A stretch of DNA of 64,000 nucleotides, taken from assembly GCF_042665545.1 (NCBI RefSeq), contig NZ_JBHTCM010000010.1:186001-250000 (forward strand). The letters run 5' to 3'. The stretch comes from Rhodocista pekingensis (GTDB taxonomy: Bacteria > Pseudomonadota > Alphaproteobacteria > Azospirillales > Azospirillaceae). Position 1 is the stretch's first letter. The number at the start of each line of letters is the position of its first letter. The translations under genes and the position numbers were made by a program. The notes below the pieces were generated by a model. The model had not been told where the DNA came from, did no database searches, and saw nothing but the letters and a program-made list of their open reading frames with translations. Of this stretch, positions 10,625 through 18,234 are shown in pieces.

Positions 10625-12697
10625 CTACGCCGCGTTCAGGTTCTCGACGAAGCGGCGGACCTGGTTGCGCATGGTGGCCAGTTCCTGTTCCAGCGCGGCG
10701 ATGCGCTGTTGCAGGGCGCCGGCCGATTCCCCGCTGCTGTGCGCCAGATCGGCGACGCTGCGGACGCTGGTCTTCAACTGCCCGGTGCCGCCGGCCGCGG
10801 CGGCCACGGCGCGGCTGATCTCCGTCGTCGCCGCATTCTGCTCCTCCACCGCCGCGGCGATGGAAGCGCTGATCTGGCTGACGGTCTGGATCACCTGGGC
10901 GATCTCGTTGATCTCGCTGGCCGCGGAACCGGTCGAGGACTGGATCGCCTGGACCTGCTGGGAAATCTCCTCCGTCGCCTTCGCGGTCTGGTTGGCGAGG
11001 CTCTTCACCTCGCTCGCCACGACGGCGAAGCCCTTGCCGGCCTCCCCGGCCCGCGCCGCCTCGATCGTCGCGTTCAGCGCCAGCAGGTTCGTCTGGCTGG
11101 CGATCTCGGAGATCAGGGTGACGACGTCGCCGATCTTCTGCGCCGCATCGACCAGCAGGGAGACCTGGGAGACGGTGGTGCTGGCCCGGCTGGCCGCATC
11201 GTCGGCGACCCGGTTGGAGTTCTGCGCCTGACCGCTGATCTCGCGGATGCTGGCCGCCAGTTCCTCCACCGCCGCTGCGACGGTCTGCACGTTGCCGCTG
11301 ACGTCTTCGGCCGATTCGGCGAGCGCCTGACTGGTGACGGCGTTCGACTGGGCCGCCTCCGCCATGTCGTCCACGGCACCGGCCATGGCCTCGGCGGTCT
11401 GGCCGACGCCATCGATGGAGCGGCCGACCTCGCGGTCGAACTCCTGGGCGATGGCGCGGCGGGCCCGCAGCCGCTCCTGCTCGGACTCCTTGGCCTGCCG
11501 GGCCTGTTCGGCTTCCAGCGCACGCTTGGCCTGGGCCTCCTTGCGGAAGGTCAGGACCGCGGCCGCCATGCGGCCGATCTCGTCGCCCCGGTCCATTGCC
11601 GGGATCTCGACCGACAGGTCGCCCGCCGCCAGCCGCTGCATGGTCGCGGTCATGCCCACGATGGGCCGGCTGATCGAGCGGGCGACGAGGAACAGCACCA
11701 GCACGCCGAGCAGCAGCGTCAGGGCGCCGACGAGCAGCATTCCGTTGCGGGTGGTAAGGGCATCGGCCAGCAGGGCCCGCTCCGGCACGATCAGTCCGAA
11801 GGCCCAGGTGGCATCCACCCCGTCGAAGCGGACCGGCACCATCACGGCGACCATGCCCTCGCCGTTGGCGGAGTCGGTGAAGCGGGCCGACGATACCTCG
11901 GCCGCGGCCAGTCCGGCCCGCGCCTCACGGATCGCCGCATCGGCGCTGTCCTTGCCGACCTTGGCGGCATCGGGATGGGCGACCCACTTGCCGTCATCGC
12001 TGAGCAGGACCGCATGGCCCACACCGAAGGGGCGGACCCGGGCCAGCGTCTCGTTCACGGTGGCCAGGGCCACGTCCACGGTGGCGATGCCGCGCGGCAC
12101 GCCGCCCTTGTCGAAGATCGGGGTGGACGCCGTGACCATCAGCACGTCCCGACCTTCGACCGGATAGGTGTAGGGAGAGGTCAGGACGATCCGCTTCTCC
12201 CGCATCGGCCGCTGATACCAGCCGTCGGTGTCCTCCGGCTTCGACATGTCCAGCATCTCCATGCCGACGCCCCCCGGGGTGCGGTAGAAGTAGGGGACGA
12301 AGCGGCCCTGAGCATCGCTCAGGGGATGCCCGACGAAGCGCGAGTCGTTGCCTTCCGGGAAGCCCGGATCGAAGGCGATGGTGACTCCGAAGAACTGGTC
12401 GCTGAGGCCGAGGGCTGACCGCGCCATCTCCCCCAGATCGTCGCGCTCGGCGCGGTCGGCCTGGACCAGGGCGGTGACGCTGCGCCCGATACCCTGTACG
12501 GCGGTGACGGCGCGGCCCACCGTATCGTGGACGATGCGGGCTTCCGCGGCGGCCTGCTGCCGGAGAAGCCCCAGGGCGAGGGAGCGTGCCTCGCCCATCT
12601 GAGCATAGTTCGCGTAGAGAACCAGGGCGCCCAGGCCGGTCACGAAGACGGCCAGAACGGACACCATGATCCGCATGCCCAGGGAGAGCTTCGACAT
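10625..12697 (-). CDS. methyl-accepting chemotaxis protein with periplasmic Cache sensor
   Basis: This 690-residue chemoreceptor has membrane helix 1 near residues 10-30 and a large periplasmic dCache-like sensor (about 35-315, with DGWYQRPM, SPYTYPVEG and TASTPIFDKGGVPRGIATVDVAL). Helix 2 spans about 318-340, followed by a HAMP domain (about 341-395) and a signalling domain (about 430-690). The CheA/CheW-binding hairpin tip IASQTNLLALNATIEAARAGE is intact. No CheR-binding pentapeptide is seen at the C-terminus. dCache sensors usually bind amino acids or carboxylates; the ligand is unknown. The start at 12697 has GAGGTGACTG just before it. No other chemotaxis gene is nearby. Confidence 0.92.
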   Translation of the reverse strand: MSKLSLGMRIMVSVLAVFVTGLGALVLYANYAQMGEARSLALGLLRQQAAAEARIVHDTVGRAVTAVQGIGRSVTALVQADRAERDDLGEMARSALGLSDQFFGVTIAFDPGFPEGNDSRFVGHPLSDAQGRFVPYFYRTPGGVGMEMLDMSKPEDTDGWYQRPMREKRIVLTSPYTYPVEGRDVLMVTASTPIFDKGGVPRGIATVDVALATVNETLARVRPFGVGHAVLLSDDGKWVAHPDAAKVGKDSADAAIREARAGLAAAEVSSARFTDSANGEGMVAVMVPVRFDGVDATWAFGLIVPERALLADALTTRNGMLLVGALTLLLGVLVLFLVARSISRPIVGMTATMQRLAAGDLSVEIPAMDRGDEIGRMAAAVLTFRKEAQAKRALEAEQARQAKESEQERLRARRAIAQEFDREVGRSIDGVGQTAEAMAGAVDDMAEAAQSNAVTSQALAESAEDVSGNVQTVAAAVEELAASIREISGQAQNSNRVADDAASRASTTVSQVSLLVDAAQKIGDVVTLISEIASQTNLLALNATIEAARAGEAGKGFAVVASEVKSLANQTAKATEEISQQVQAIQSSTGSAASEINEIAQVIQTVSQISASIAAAVEEQNAATTEISRAVAAAAGGTGQLKTSVRSVADLAHSSGESAGALQQRIAALEQELATMRNQVRRFVENLNAA

Positions 12698-12832
12698 CAG
12701 TCACCTCGATTGGGAGCGCCGATGTCTACAATTTAGTCTTTATTGCCCGTTCCGGCATTCTGACCGGACGGACAGGTGGCGCCCCCCCGGAGAACCGGGA
12801 AACTCCCGCAGCGCCGAGCCACGGACGGGGCG

Positions 12833-14671
12833 TCAGACGACGGCGGCGCCGGCCGTCCGCTGGTCGAACTGCAAGGCGGCGAGGCGGGCATAGAGCCCCT
12901 CCTGGCGCAGCAGTTCGGCATGGGTGCCGCTGGCGACGACGCGGCCGGCATCCAGCACGACGATGCGGTCGGCGTTCAGCACGGTGGCGAGGCGGTGCGC
13001 GATGATGAGCGTGGTGCGGTCCTTCATCAGGTCCTCCAGCGCCTCCTGCACGGCGCGTTCGCTCTCCGCATCCAGTGCCGAGGTCGCCTCGTCCAGCAGC
13101 AGCAGCGGCGGGTTGCGCAGCAGCGCGCGGGCGATGGCCACCCGCTGGCGCTGGCCGCCGGAGAGCCGCACCCCCTTCTCCCCCAGGAAGGTGTCGAAGC
13201 CCTGCGGCAGCGCCTCCAGGAAGTCCAGCGCGTGCGCCGCGCGGGCGGCCTCCCGTACCTCCGCGTCGCTCGCCTCGGGGCGGCCGTAGCGGATGTTCTC
13301 CATCGCGTTGGTGGAGAAGATCACCGGGTCCTGTGGCACGATGCCGATGCGCGCACGCACCTCGGCGGGATCGGCCTCGCGGATGTCCACCCCGTCCAGC
13401 AGGATACGGCCCGACCGCGGGTCGTAGAAGCGCAGCAGAAGCTGGAACACGGTGCTCTTGCCGGCCCCGCTGGGGCCGACCAGGGCCACCGTCTCGCCCG
13501 GCCTGACCTCAAGCTCCAGCCCGTTCAGCGCGGCGTCCCTGGGCCGGGAGGGATAGTGGAAGACGACGTTGTCGAAGCGGACCGCCCCTTCCGCCGGCCG
13601 GGGCAGCGGCTTCGGATCGGCCGGGGCCCGGATCTCCGGCTCCGTCGCCAGCAGGTCGAACAGGCGTTCCGTGGCCCCGGCGGCGCGGGCGAGGTCGCCC
13701 ATCACCTCCGACAGGGCGCCGACGGCGCCGGCCACGACCACCGCATAGAAGATGAAGGCCGACAGCTCGCCGGCGCTGATCTCGCCGCTGATGACGGCAT
13801 GCCCGCCGATCCAGAGCACCGTGCCGATGGCACCGAACACCAGCACGATCACCAGCATGGTCAGCCATGCCCGCGCCCGCACCCGGTCCATGGCGACGCT
13901 CACCGCGTCCTCCACCCGGGAGGAGAAGCGCTGCCGCTCCAGCGTCTCGCGGCAGAACGCCTGCACCGTGCGGATGCCGCCCAATGCCTCGTCCACCGCC
14001 TGCGCCACGTCGGCCACGCGGTCCTGGCTGGCCCGCGACAGGGCCCGCACCCGGCGCCCGAAGACGACGATGGGCAGCACCACCGCCGGCACCACCAGCA
14101 GCACCATGCCCGCCAGCTTCGGGCTGGTCACCACCAGCAGCACGATGCCGCCCACCAGCAGCAGGGAGTTGCGCAGGGCGATGGAGATGGTGGAGCCGAC
14201 GACGACCTGGAGCAGCGTCGTGTCCGTCGTCAGGCGCGACTGCACCTCGCTGGTCCGCGTCACCTCGAAGAAGGCGGGGGACAGGCTGACGATATGGTCG
14301 AACACCGTCTTGCGCAGGTCGGCCACCACCCGTTCGCCGACGAAGGAGACAAGGTAGAAGCGCCCGAAGGTGGAGGCGCCCAGCAGCACGATCACCGAGA
14401 GCAGAACCAGCAGCGCCTGGTCCAGCACCGCCCCGTCGGCCTGGGCGATGCCCTGGTCCACCAGATACTGGAGCCCCTTGCCCAGCCCCAGCACGGTGCC
14501 GGCGGCGACCAGCAGCGACAGGCAGGCCAGCGCGATGGCGCCCCGGTACGGCGTCAGGAAGGGCAGCAGGCGCCGGAGCGGTTTGAGGTCGCGGCGCCGG
14601 GCGGTGGCGGTCTTCTGGTCGTCGGCCGGAGACCGGCCGGCTTCGGCGTAGCTCGGTTCGCGGAAGACCAA
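12833..14671 (-). CDS. MsbA-type ABC exporter (fused permease and ATPase)
   Basis: This half-transporter of about 612 residues has an N-terminal six-helix domain (LKPLRRLLPFLTPYRGAI onward) and a C-terminal ATPase with Walker A GPSGAGKST, signature LSGGQRQRVAIARALL and Walker B LLLLDEATSALD. It would work as a homodimer exporting lipids, peptides or drugs. The TTG at 14671 is preferred because GGAG lies 7 nt upstream and the product begins just before the first helix. Longer forms would run across the rpmE promoter. It is divergent from rpmE. Confidence 0.85.
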   Translation of the reverse strand: MVFREPSYAEAGRSPADDQKTATARRRDLKPLRRLLPFLTPYRGAIALACLSLLVAAGTVLGLGKGLQYLVDQGIAQADGAVLDQALLVLLSVIVLLGASTFGRFYLVSFVGERVVADLRKTVFDHIVSLSPAFFEVTRTSEVQSRLTTDTTLLQVVVGSTISIALRNSLLLVGGIVLLVVTSPKLAGMVLLVVPAVVLPIVVFGRRVRALSRASQDRVADVAQAVDEALGGIRTVQAFCRETLERQRFSSRVEDAVSVAMDRVRARAWLTMLVIVLVFGAIGTVLWIGGHAVISGEISAGELSAFIFYAVVVAGAVGALSEVMGDLARAAGATERLFDLLATEPEIRAPADPKPLPRPAEGAVRFDNVVFHYPSRPRDAALNGLELEVRPGETVALVGPSGAGKSTVFQLLLRFYDPRSGRILLDGVDIREADPAEVRARIGIVPQDPVIFSTNAMENIRYGRPEASDAEVREAARAAHALDFLEALPQGFDTFLGEKGVRLSGGQRQRVAIARALLRNPPLLLLDEATSALDAESERAVQEALEDLMKDRTTLIIAHRLATVLNADRIVVLDAGRVVASGTHAELLRQEGLYARLAALQFDQRTAGAAVV

Positions 14672-14783
14672 GGGGCGGCTCCAGAGGCTTCGCTGTGCAT
14701 GCCGGACCTGCCGGCGCCCCCTTGCTAACGGGATGAGGGGACAAGAGCAACACCGGAGCCTGCAATCATCATCATCCGGACGG

Positions 14784-14812
14784 TTGCACCGGCATGAGGC
14801 TTTGGCTATATA
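14784..14812 (+). promoter_or_regulatory. rpmE promoter
   Basis: TTGCAC (14784-14789), a 17-nt spacer and TATATA (14807-14812) make a good sigma-70 promoter. The transcript would start near 14819 with a leader of about 20 nt before the rpmE ATG. Confidence 0.65.
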
Positions 14813-14840
14813 CGGCGCTTCGTTTTGGGGACCGCCGATC

Positions 14841-15062
14841 ATGAAGCCTGAGATTCACCCGGAATATCACGAGATCACCGTCGTCATGACCGACGGCAGC
14901 TCGTTCAAGACCCGTACCACCTGGGGCAAGCCCGGCGACACCATGCGCCTGGACATCGACCCGAAGTCCCACCCGGCGTGGACGGGCGTGCAGAAGCTGG
15001 TCGACACCGGCGGCCAGATCGCCAAGTTCAACAAGCGCTTCTCCAACTTCGGCCTGAAGTAA
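14841..15062 (+). CDS. rpmE: 50S ribosomal protein L31
   Basis: This 73-residue protein begins MKPEIHPEYHEITVVMTDGS and ends FNKRFSNFGLK, which is typical of bacterial L31. The zinc-binding cysteines of C+ L31 forms are absent, so this is a C-minus form of the type usual in alphaproteobacteria. Its start is set by homology and by the promoter just upstream; a strong terminator follows. Confidence 0.96.
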   Translation: MKPEIHPEYHEITVVMTDGSSFKTRTTWGKPGDTMRLDIDPKSHPAWTGVQKLVDTGGQIAKFNKRFSNFGLK

Positions 15063-15090
15063 GGCCGGACCGGAGTCCGCTTTGCACCGG

Positions 15091-15124
15091 AAGGGCGCCG
15101 CGGCTTGCCGCGGGCGCCCTTTTC
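15091..15124 (+). terminator. rho-independent terminator of rpmE
   Basis: A GC-rich stem (AAGGGCGCCGCGG / CCGCGGGCGCCCTT, one bulged base, 4-nt loop) is followed by a run of T residues 30 bp after the rpmE stop. Confidence 0.8.
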
Positions 15125-15225
15125 GTGTTGCCGGAATCTGTGACGCCGTATCCGTGGTGGTCATGTCCGGGCGCCGGAACGGTGCGCCGGCAAAGGGTGC
15201 CCCGCGTCAGTGACAAGGGCACCCG

Positions 15226-15627
15226 TCAGGCGACGTTGCGCCGGACCATCTCGTCCAGGCGGGCCACCCGGACGTAGAGCCCGTGGCTGCGGTCCAGCAG
15301 CGAGCGCAGGCCGCCGGGCAGCAGTTCGCTTTCCGGACCGGACGGTTCGGAACAGATATGGCCGCCGGACAGGGCGTATTCGTCGGACGCCGCCTGTTCC
15401 TGCGTCATCTCCCCCGCATGCACGGCCTTCTGCGCCAGCAGCCACGCCATCACCTGGGTCAGCCGGGTGGTGACGCGCATCGCCTCATAGCTGGCCTGAA
15501 GCCGGAGGTGGGGCGGCAGCTTCGCCTGGTCCGCCGCCTCATGATGCGCGACGTAGTTCCGCGCCTCCAGGAGCAGAGCCATCGTCTCGTCGTAGGTGCG
15601 GTTGAAGAACGCGGTCGGGCCACCCAC
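15226..15627 (-). CDS. rcdA: DUF1465 / RcdA-like protein
   Basis: This small helical protein of 133 residues has MALLLEARNYVAHHE, a YEAMRVTTRLTQVMAWLLAQKAVHAGEMT segment and a C-terminal helix. This matches the DUF1465 family, whose Caulobacter member RcdA is an adaptor promoting ClpXP degradation of CtrA. The GTG at 15627 is preferred because AAAGGA lies 6 nt upstream; a GTG at 15642 would add five residues. A palindromic promoter element lies just upstream, divergent from hsp20. An adaptor role here is inferred from the family. Confidence 0.78.
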   Translation of the reverse strand: MGGPTAFFNRTYDETMALLLEARNYVAHHEAADQAKLPPHLRLQASYEAMRVTTRLTQVMAWLLAQKAVHAGEMTQEQAASDEYALSGGHICSEPSGPESELLPGGLRSLLDRSHGLYVRVARLDEMVRRNVA

Positions 15628-15663
15628 ACTCGGTCCTTTCACCGGGACAGCCCCGGCCTCCGG

Positions 15664-15695
15664 AAACTCTAGAGTTTAAACGCCGAAACATGCAA
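15664..15695 (-). promoter_or_regulatory. rcdA candidate promoter overlapped by a 14-bp palindrome
   Basis: On the minus strand TTGCAT (15690-15695), an 18-nt spacer and TAGAGT (15666-15671) resemble a sigma-70 promoter. A perfect palindrome AAACTCTAGAGTTT (15664-15677) covers the -10 element, and GTTTAAAC (15674-15681) overlaps it. This is strikingly AT-rich for this genome and looks like a repressor operator; the regulator is unknown. Confidence 0.5.
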
Positions 15696-15784
15696 CCGTT
15701 CCGGAACGGGCGTGGTGGTGATACATGCGACAGGAGCAACCGGAAGGCGCCGGAGCCACACCCGGAGGCCGCCTCCTGCCCCCT

Positions 15785-15813
15785 CTTGACGCCGCTGGAG
15801 CGCCTTCCCATCT
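15785..15813 (+). promoter_or_regulatory. sigma-32 (RpoH)-like promoter of hsp20
   Basis: CTTGAC (15785-15790), a 16-nt spacer and CCCATCT (15807-15813) match the heat-shock promoter pattern CTTGAA / CCCCATNT. Transcription would start near 15821 and give a leader of about 147 nt before the hsp20 start. Confidence 0.55.
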
Positions 15814-15879
15814 CGAAGAGCGTCGGCGGATGCCCGCCCGGGGTCCCCGACAGACACCTGAAAGTACAGGCAGAAATGC

Positions 15880-15970
15880 CGGTACAGACTGTCATCGACG
15901 CACCCCAGGGGGATCGCCCGCAGGCGGGGACCTTCCATCGGGGTATCGCTCACGAAGGAGGATATCCATG
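15880..15970 (+). promoter_or_regulatory. ROSE-type RNA thermometer in the hsp20 leader
   Basis: The last part of the leader reads TATCGCTCAC, GA and then AGGAGGATAT before the ATG. It has the ROSE hallmark UYGCU (here UCGCU) placed to pair with the Shine-Dalgarno GGAGGA, flanked by complementary GGTATC and GATATCC. Upstream are further small hairpins (for example CGCC/GGCG at 15927-15939). ROSE elements melt at heat-shock temperature and free the ribosome-binding site of small heat-shock genes in alphaproteobacteria. Confidence 0.7.
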
Positions 15971-16426
15971 CGTAGCTACGACCTGTCGCCGCTGTTCCGT
16001 TCCACCGTCGGCTTCGACCGCCTGACCCGTCTCATGGAGTCGGCCCTGAACACCGACGAGGCCGGCACCGGCTACCCGCCCTACAACATCGAGAAGCTGG
16101 ACGACGACCATTACCGGATCACCATGGCCGTCGCGGGCTTCCGCCCCGAGGATCTGGAGATCACGGCGCATCCGAACCTGCTGGTCATCCAGGGCAAGGC
16201 CAACAAGGAAGGCGAGGCGGGGAACTATCTCTACCGCGGCATCGCCGGCCGGGCCTTCGAGCGCCGCTTCCAGCTTGCCGACCATATCCGCGTCTCCGAC
16301 GCGACCCTGGAGCATGGCCTGCTGAGCGTGGAGCTGGTCCGCGAGGTGCCCGAGGCCATGAAGCCCCGCACCATCCGCATCGCCACCGCCAGCAGCCCGG
16401 CGACTCTGGAGGCCCGCGCGGCCTGA
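15968..16426 (+). CDS. Hsp20 / alpha-crystallin small heat-shock protein
   Basis: This 152-residue holdase has an IbpA-like N-terminal arm (SPLFRSTVGFDRLTRLME), an alpha-crystallin domain (about 35-125, with PPYNIEKLDDDHYRITMAVAGF, LLVIQGKA and AFERRFQL) and the conserved GLLSVELVREVPE strand. A C-terminal PRTIRI motif corresponds to the I-x-I anchor. It binds unfolding proteins during heat stress. The start follows a near-perfect AAGGAGGA that is itself part of a ROSE-like structure. A sigma-32-like promoter and a strong terminator make it a self-contained heat-shock unit. Confidence 0.94.
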   Translation: MRSYDLSPLFRSTVGFDRLTRLMESALNTDEAGTGYPPYNIEKLDDDHYRITMAVAGFRPEDLEITAHPNLLVIQGKANKEGEAGNYLYRGIAGRAFERRFQLADHIRVSDATLEHGLLSVELVREVPEAMKPRTIRIATASSPATLEARAA

Positions 16427-16490
16427 CGCCCGCGCCCCTTCTCTCCAGGCGCCCCCGAACCGGGGGCTTTCGGCAACGGGCCGGAACGCG

Positions 16491-16521
16491 AACGGGGACG
16501 GCATGACGCCGTCCCCGTTTC
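16491..16521 (+). terminator. hsp20 terminator
   Basis: A perfect 12-bp stem (AACGGGGACGGC / GCCGTCCCCGTT) with a 5-nt loop is followed by a short T run, 64 bp after the hsp20 stop. Confidence 0.75.
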
Positions 16522-16598
16522 CCGAACCGCCTGTCAAGACACCGGACCGCCGCAGGGTCCTGGAGACCATGCCGACCGTCGCGGGCCTTGCACGGCGT

Positions 16599-16626
16599 GG
16601 GGCCGCTTTTCCGCGGTCCCCTTTTT
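16599..16626 (+). terminator. second plus-strand terminator without an upstream gene
   Basis: GGGGCCGC and GCGGTCCCC (one bulge) flank a TTTTCC loop and are followed by TTTTT. It lies about 80 bp beyond the hsp20 terminator with no gene between, so it may end a short RNA or act as backup terminator. Confidence 0.6.
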
Positions 16627-16654
16627 GTTGCCCCGCCCGTTCAACTCGCACTCG

Positions 16655-16744
16655 AACAATGCGGTAACGGTATGCAGGGCCTGACAGAGTCGTCAAGCCG
16701 AACAAGCAGCCTTGTTAGCCATATCGTCATAATTCCGCATTGTT
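16655..16744. repeat. 90-bp element with 10-bp terminal inverted repeats
   Basis: AACAATGCGG (16655-16664) and CCGCATTGTT (16735-16744) are perfect inverted repeats enclosing an AT-richer segment. Inside it is a second perfect hairpin, AACAAG-CAGC-CTTGTT (16701-16716). The element lies directly downstream of the anti-sigma gene (stop at 16751). With the two terminators it accounts for the gene-free stretch 16427-16750. Confidence 0.6.
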
Positions 16745-16750
16745 GTGTCC

Positions 16751-17599
16751 TCACATCCCCGGTCGATGGACCGCCGGGTGCAACGACGCGGCCCGCGGCG
16801 GCGCCAGTGCACGCCGCGGATGTGCCCCGTCGGGGCTGAGCCCGGCATGCACCGCATCGGCAAGGCGCAGCAGTTCGCCCCGGCCCAGATCGCCGACCAG
16901 CGCATAGCCGAGTTCCCCGTCCAGCCAGGTGAAGAGCGTCCGGCTGCCCTGACGCATGTAGCTGAAGGTTCCCTCCGCGGCCTCCGCAGGTGGCCCGACG
17001 ATCAGGCTGACATGCCGGGCGCCACCCGCCTCCCGGTACACGAACTGCAACCCGGCCCGGTCGCCGAGCGGCACCGGGCGCCGGCGGTCCAGCCGCCAGC
17101 CGAGCGGCGACAGATCGGGGGGCCGCACCCCCGCCAGCACCCCCGTCGCCGCCGGGATCGCCCCGCCGGCATCGGCGACCGTCCGGGCGTGCGCCTCCAG
17201 GGCAGACCGGGAGAACCCGTAGAAATCCGCCCCGCCCGGCCCGGCGCGCCAGCCCGGCAGAACCGCCACGGCCAGCAGGGCCGCAGCACAGAGCGCACCG
17301 GCCAGGACGACCCGCCCCCCGCGGCGGAACGGCGACGGCGGGCGCACCTGCCGCGCCAGACCTGCCGTCTCGCGCCGCCAGGCCTCGAACGCCGCCCGGG
17401 GGACGGGTCCCGCCCCTTCCCCCGCGCCGAACAGCGCCCGCAGGCCCTCGTTCTGTGCCTGCCATGCGGCGACCCGGGCTGCCGCCGCCGGATTGGCGGC
17501 AAGGTAGGCCAGCACGACGGCCCGGCGGGCCGGCGGCAGGGCACCGTCCACCAGTTCGTGCAGTTCCTCCTCCGCCACCGGCGGCGGCCGCCCGATCAT
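16751..17599 (-). CDS. membrane anti-sigma factor
   Basis: This 282-residue protein has a short cytoplasmic N-terminal domain (ELHELVDGALPPARRAVVLAYLAANP, the anti-sigma fold pattern, without a zinc HxxxCxxC motif). One membrane helix follows (about 96-115), then a periplasmic domain of about 165 residues. Its start overlaps the upstream sigma-factor stop by 4 bp (ATGA). It most likely binds and silences that ECF sigma factor until an envelope signal arrives; the signal is unknown. A Pro/Arg-rich tail ends the protein. Confidence 0.82.
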   Translation of the reverse strand: MIGRPPPVAEEELHELVDGALPPARRAVVLAYLAANPAAAARVAAWQAQNEGLRALFGAGEGAGPVPRAAFEAWRRETAGLARQVRPPSPFRRGGRVVLAGALCAAALLAVAVLPGWRAGPGGADFYGFSRSALEAHARTVADAGGAIPAATGVLAGVRPPDLSPLGWRLDRRRPVPLGDRAGLQFVYREAGGARHVSLIVGPPAEAAEGTFSYMRQGSRTLFTWLDGELGYALVGDLGRGELLRLADAVHAGLSPDGAHPRRALAPPRAASLHPAVHRPGM

Positions 17600-18102
17600 T
17601 TCACCCTCCGCAGCCTCGGGGCCTCGCGGGCCAGATGCTGGCGCAGCGCCTCCCGCGCCCGCGACAGGCGGGACATGACGGTGCCGACGGGGATGCCCAG
17701 CACCGTCGCCACCTCCTCGTACCGCAGCCCCTCCAGGGCCACCAGCAGCAGCACCTGCCGCTGCTCCGGCGGCAGCAGGGCCAGCCCGCGGGCCATGTCG
17801 CGCAGTTCCATGTGGTCGTCCTGGCCGGCGGGGGTGGCGACGTGCAGGGCCGCGTCGCCGACGGGGGTGACGGCGGGGGCCGTCACCTTGCGCCGGACAT
17901 GGTTGGCATGGAGGTTGTGCAGGATGGTGAAGAGCCAGGCGCGCAGATTGGTGCCCGGCTGGAACCTGTCGGACCGGGACAGGGCGCGCGTCAGCGCGTC
18001 CTGGACGAGATCGTCGGCATCCGTCCGGTCACGCAGGAGAGCCCGGGCATAGCGGCGCAGCGGCCCGATATGCTGCTCGATCTCCGCACCGAATTCGGTC
18101 AT
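17596..18102 (-). CDS. ECF-type RNA polymerase sigma factor
   Basis: This 168-residue protein has sigma region 2 (RYARALLRDRTDADDLVQDALTRAL, then LRAWLFTILHN) and region 4 (LPPEQRQVLLLVALEGLRYEEVATVLGIPVGTVMSRLSRAREAL), with no region 3: the ECF layout. The start at 18102 (MTEFGAEIEQ) is preferred because a G-rich ribosome-binding site lies 4 nt upstream; a frame 24 nt longer exists. It is coupled to its anti-sigma gene. Its regulon is unknown. Confidence 0.9.
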   Translation of the reverse strand: MTEFGAEIEQHIGPLRRYARALLRDRTDADDLVQDALTRALSRSDRFQPGTNLRAWLFTILHNLHANHVRRKVTAPAVTPVGDAALHVATPAGQDDHMELRDMARGLALLPPEQRQVLLLVALEGLRYEEVATVLGIPVGTVMSRLSRAREALRQHLAREAPRLRRVK

Positions 18103-18165
18103 GCCGCCCCCCATCGCCGTTGCCATGCGGGGACAACAGCCCCGGAGGCCCGGGGGACACGCACG

Positions 18166-18202
18166 AAAAAGAGGCCCGGGCCGATGCGAGCGGCCCGGGC
18201 CT
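18166..18202 (-). terminator. prpE terminator
   Basis: Perfect 11-bp arms (AGGCCCGGGCC / GGCCCGGGCCT) with a 9-nt loop are followed on the minus strand by CTCTTTTTC, 33 bp downstream of the prpE stop. Confidence 0.8.
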
Positions 18203-18234
18203 TGACGGATCGTTCGGCGGAGTGGCCCGCCGGG

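Noticed and set aside
12698..12760. Sigma-28 (FliA) promoter for the chemoreceptor gene
   Set aside because: TAAA is present but the GCCGATAA part does not fit at the right spacing.
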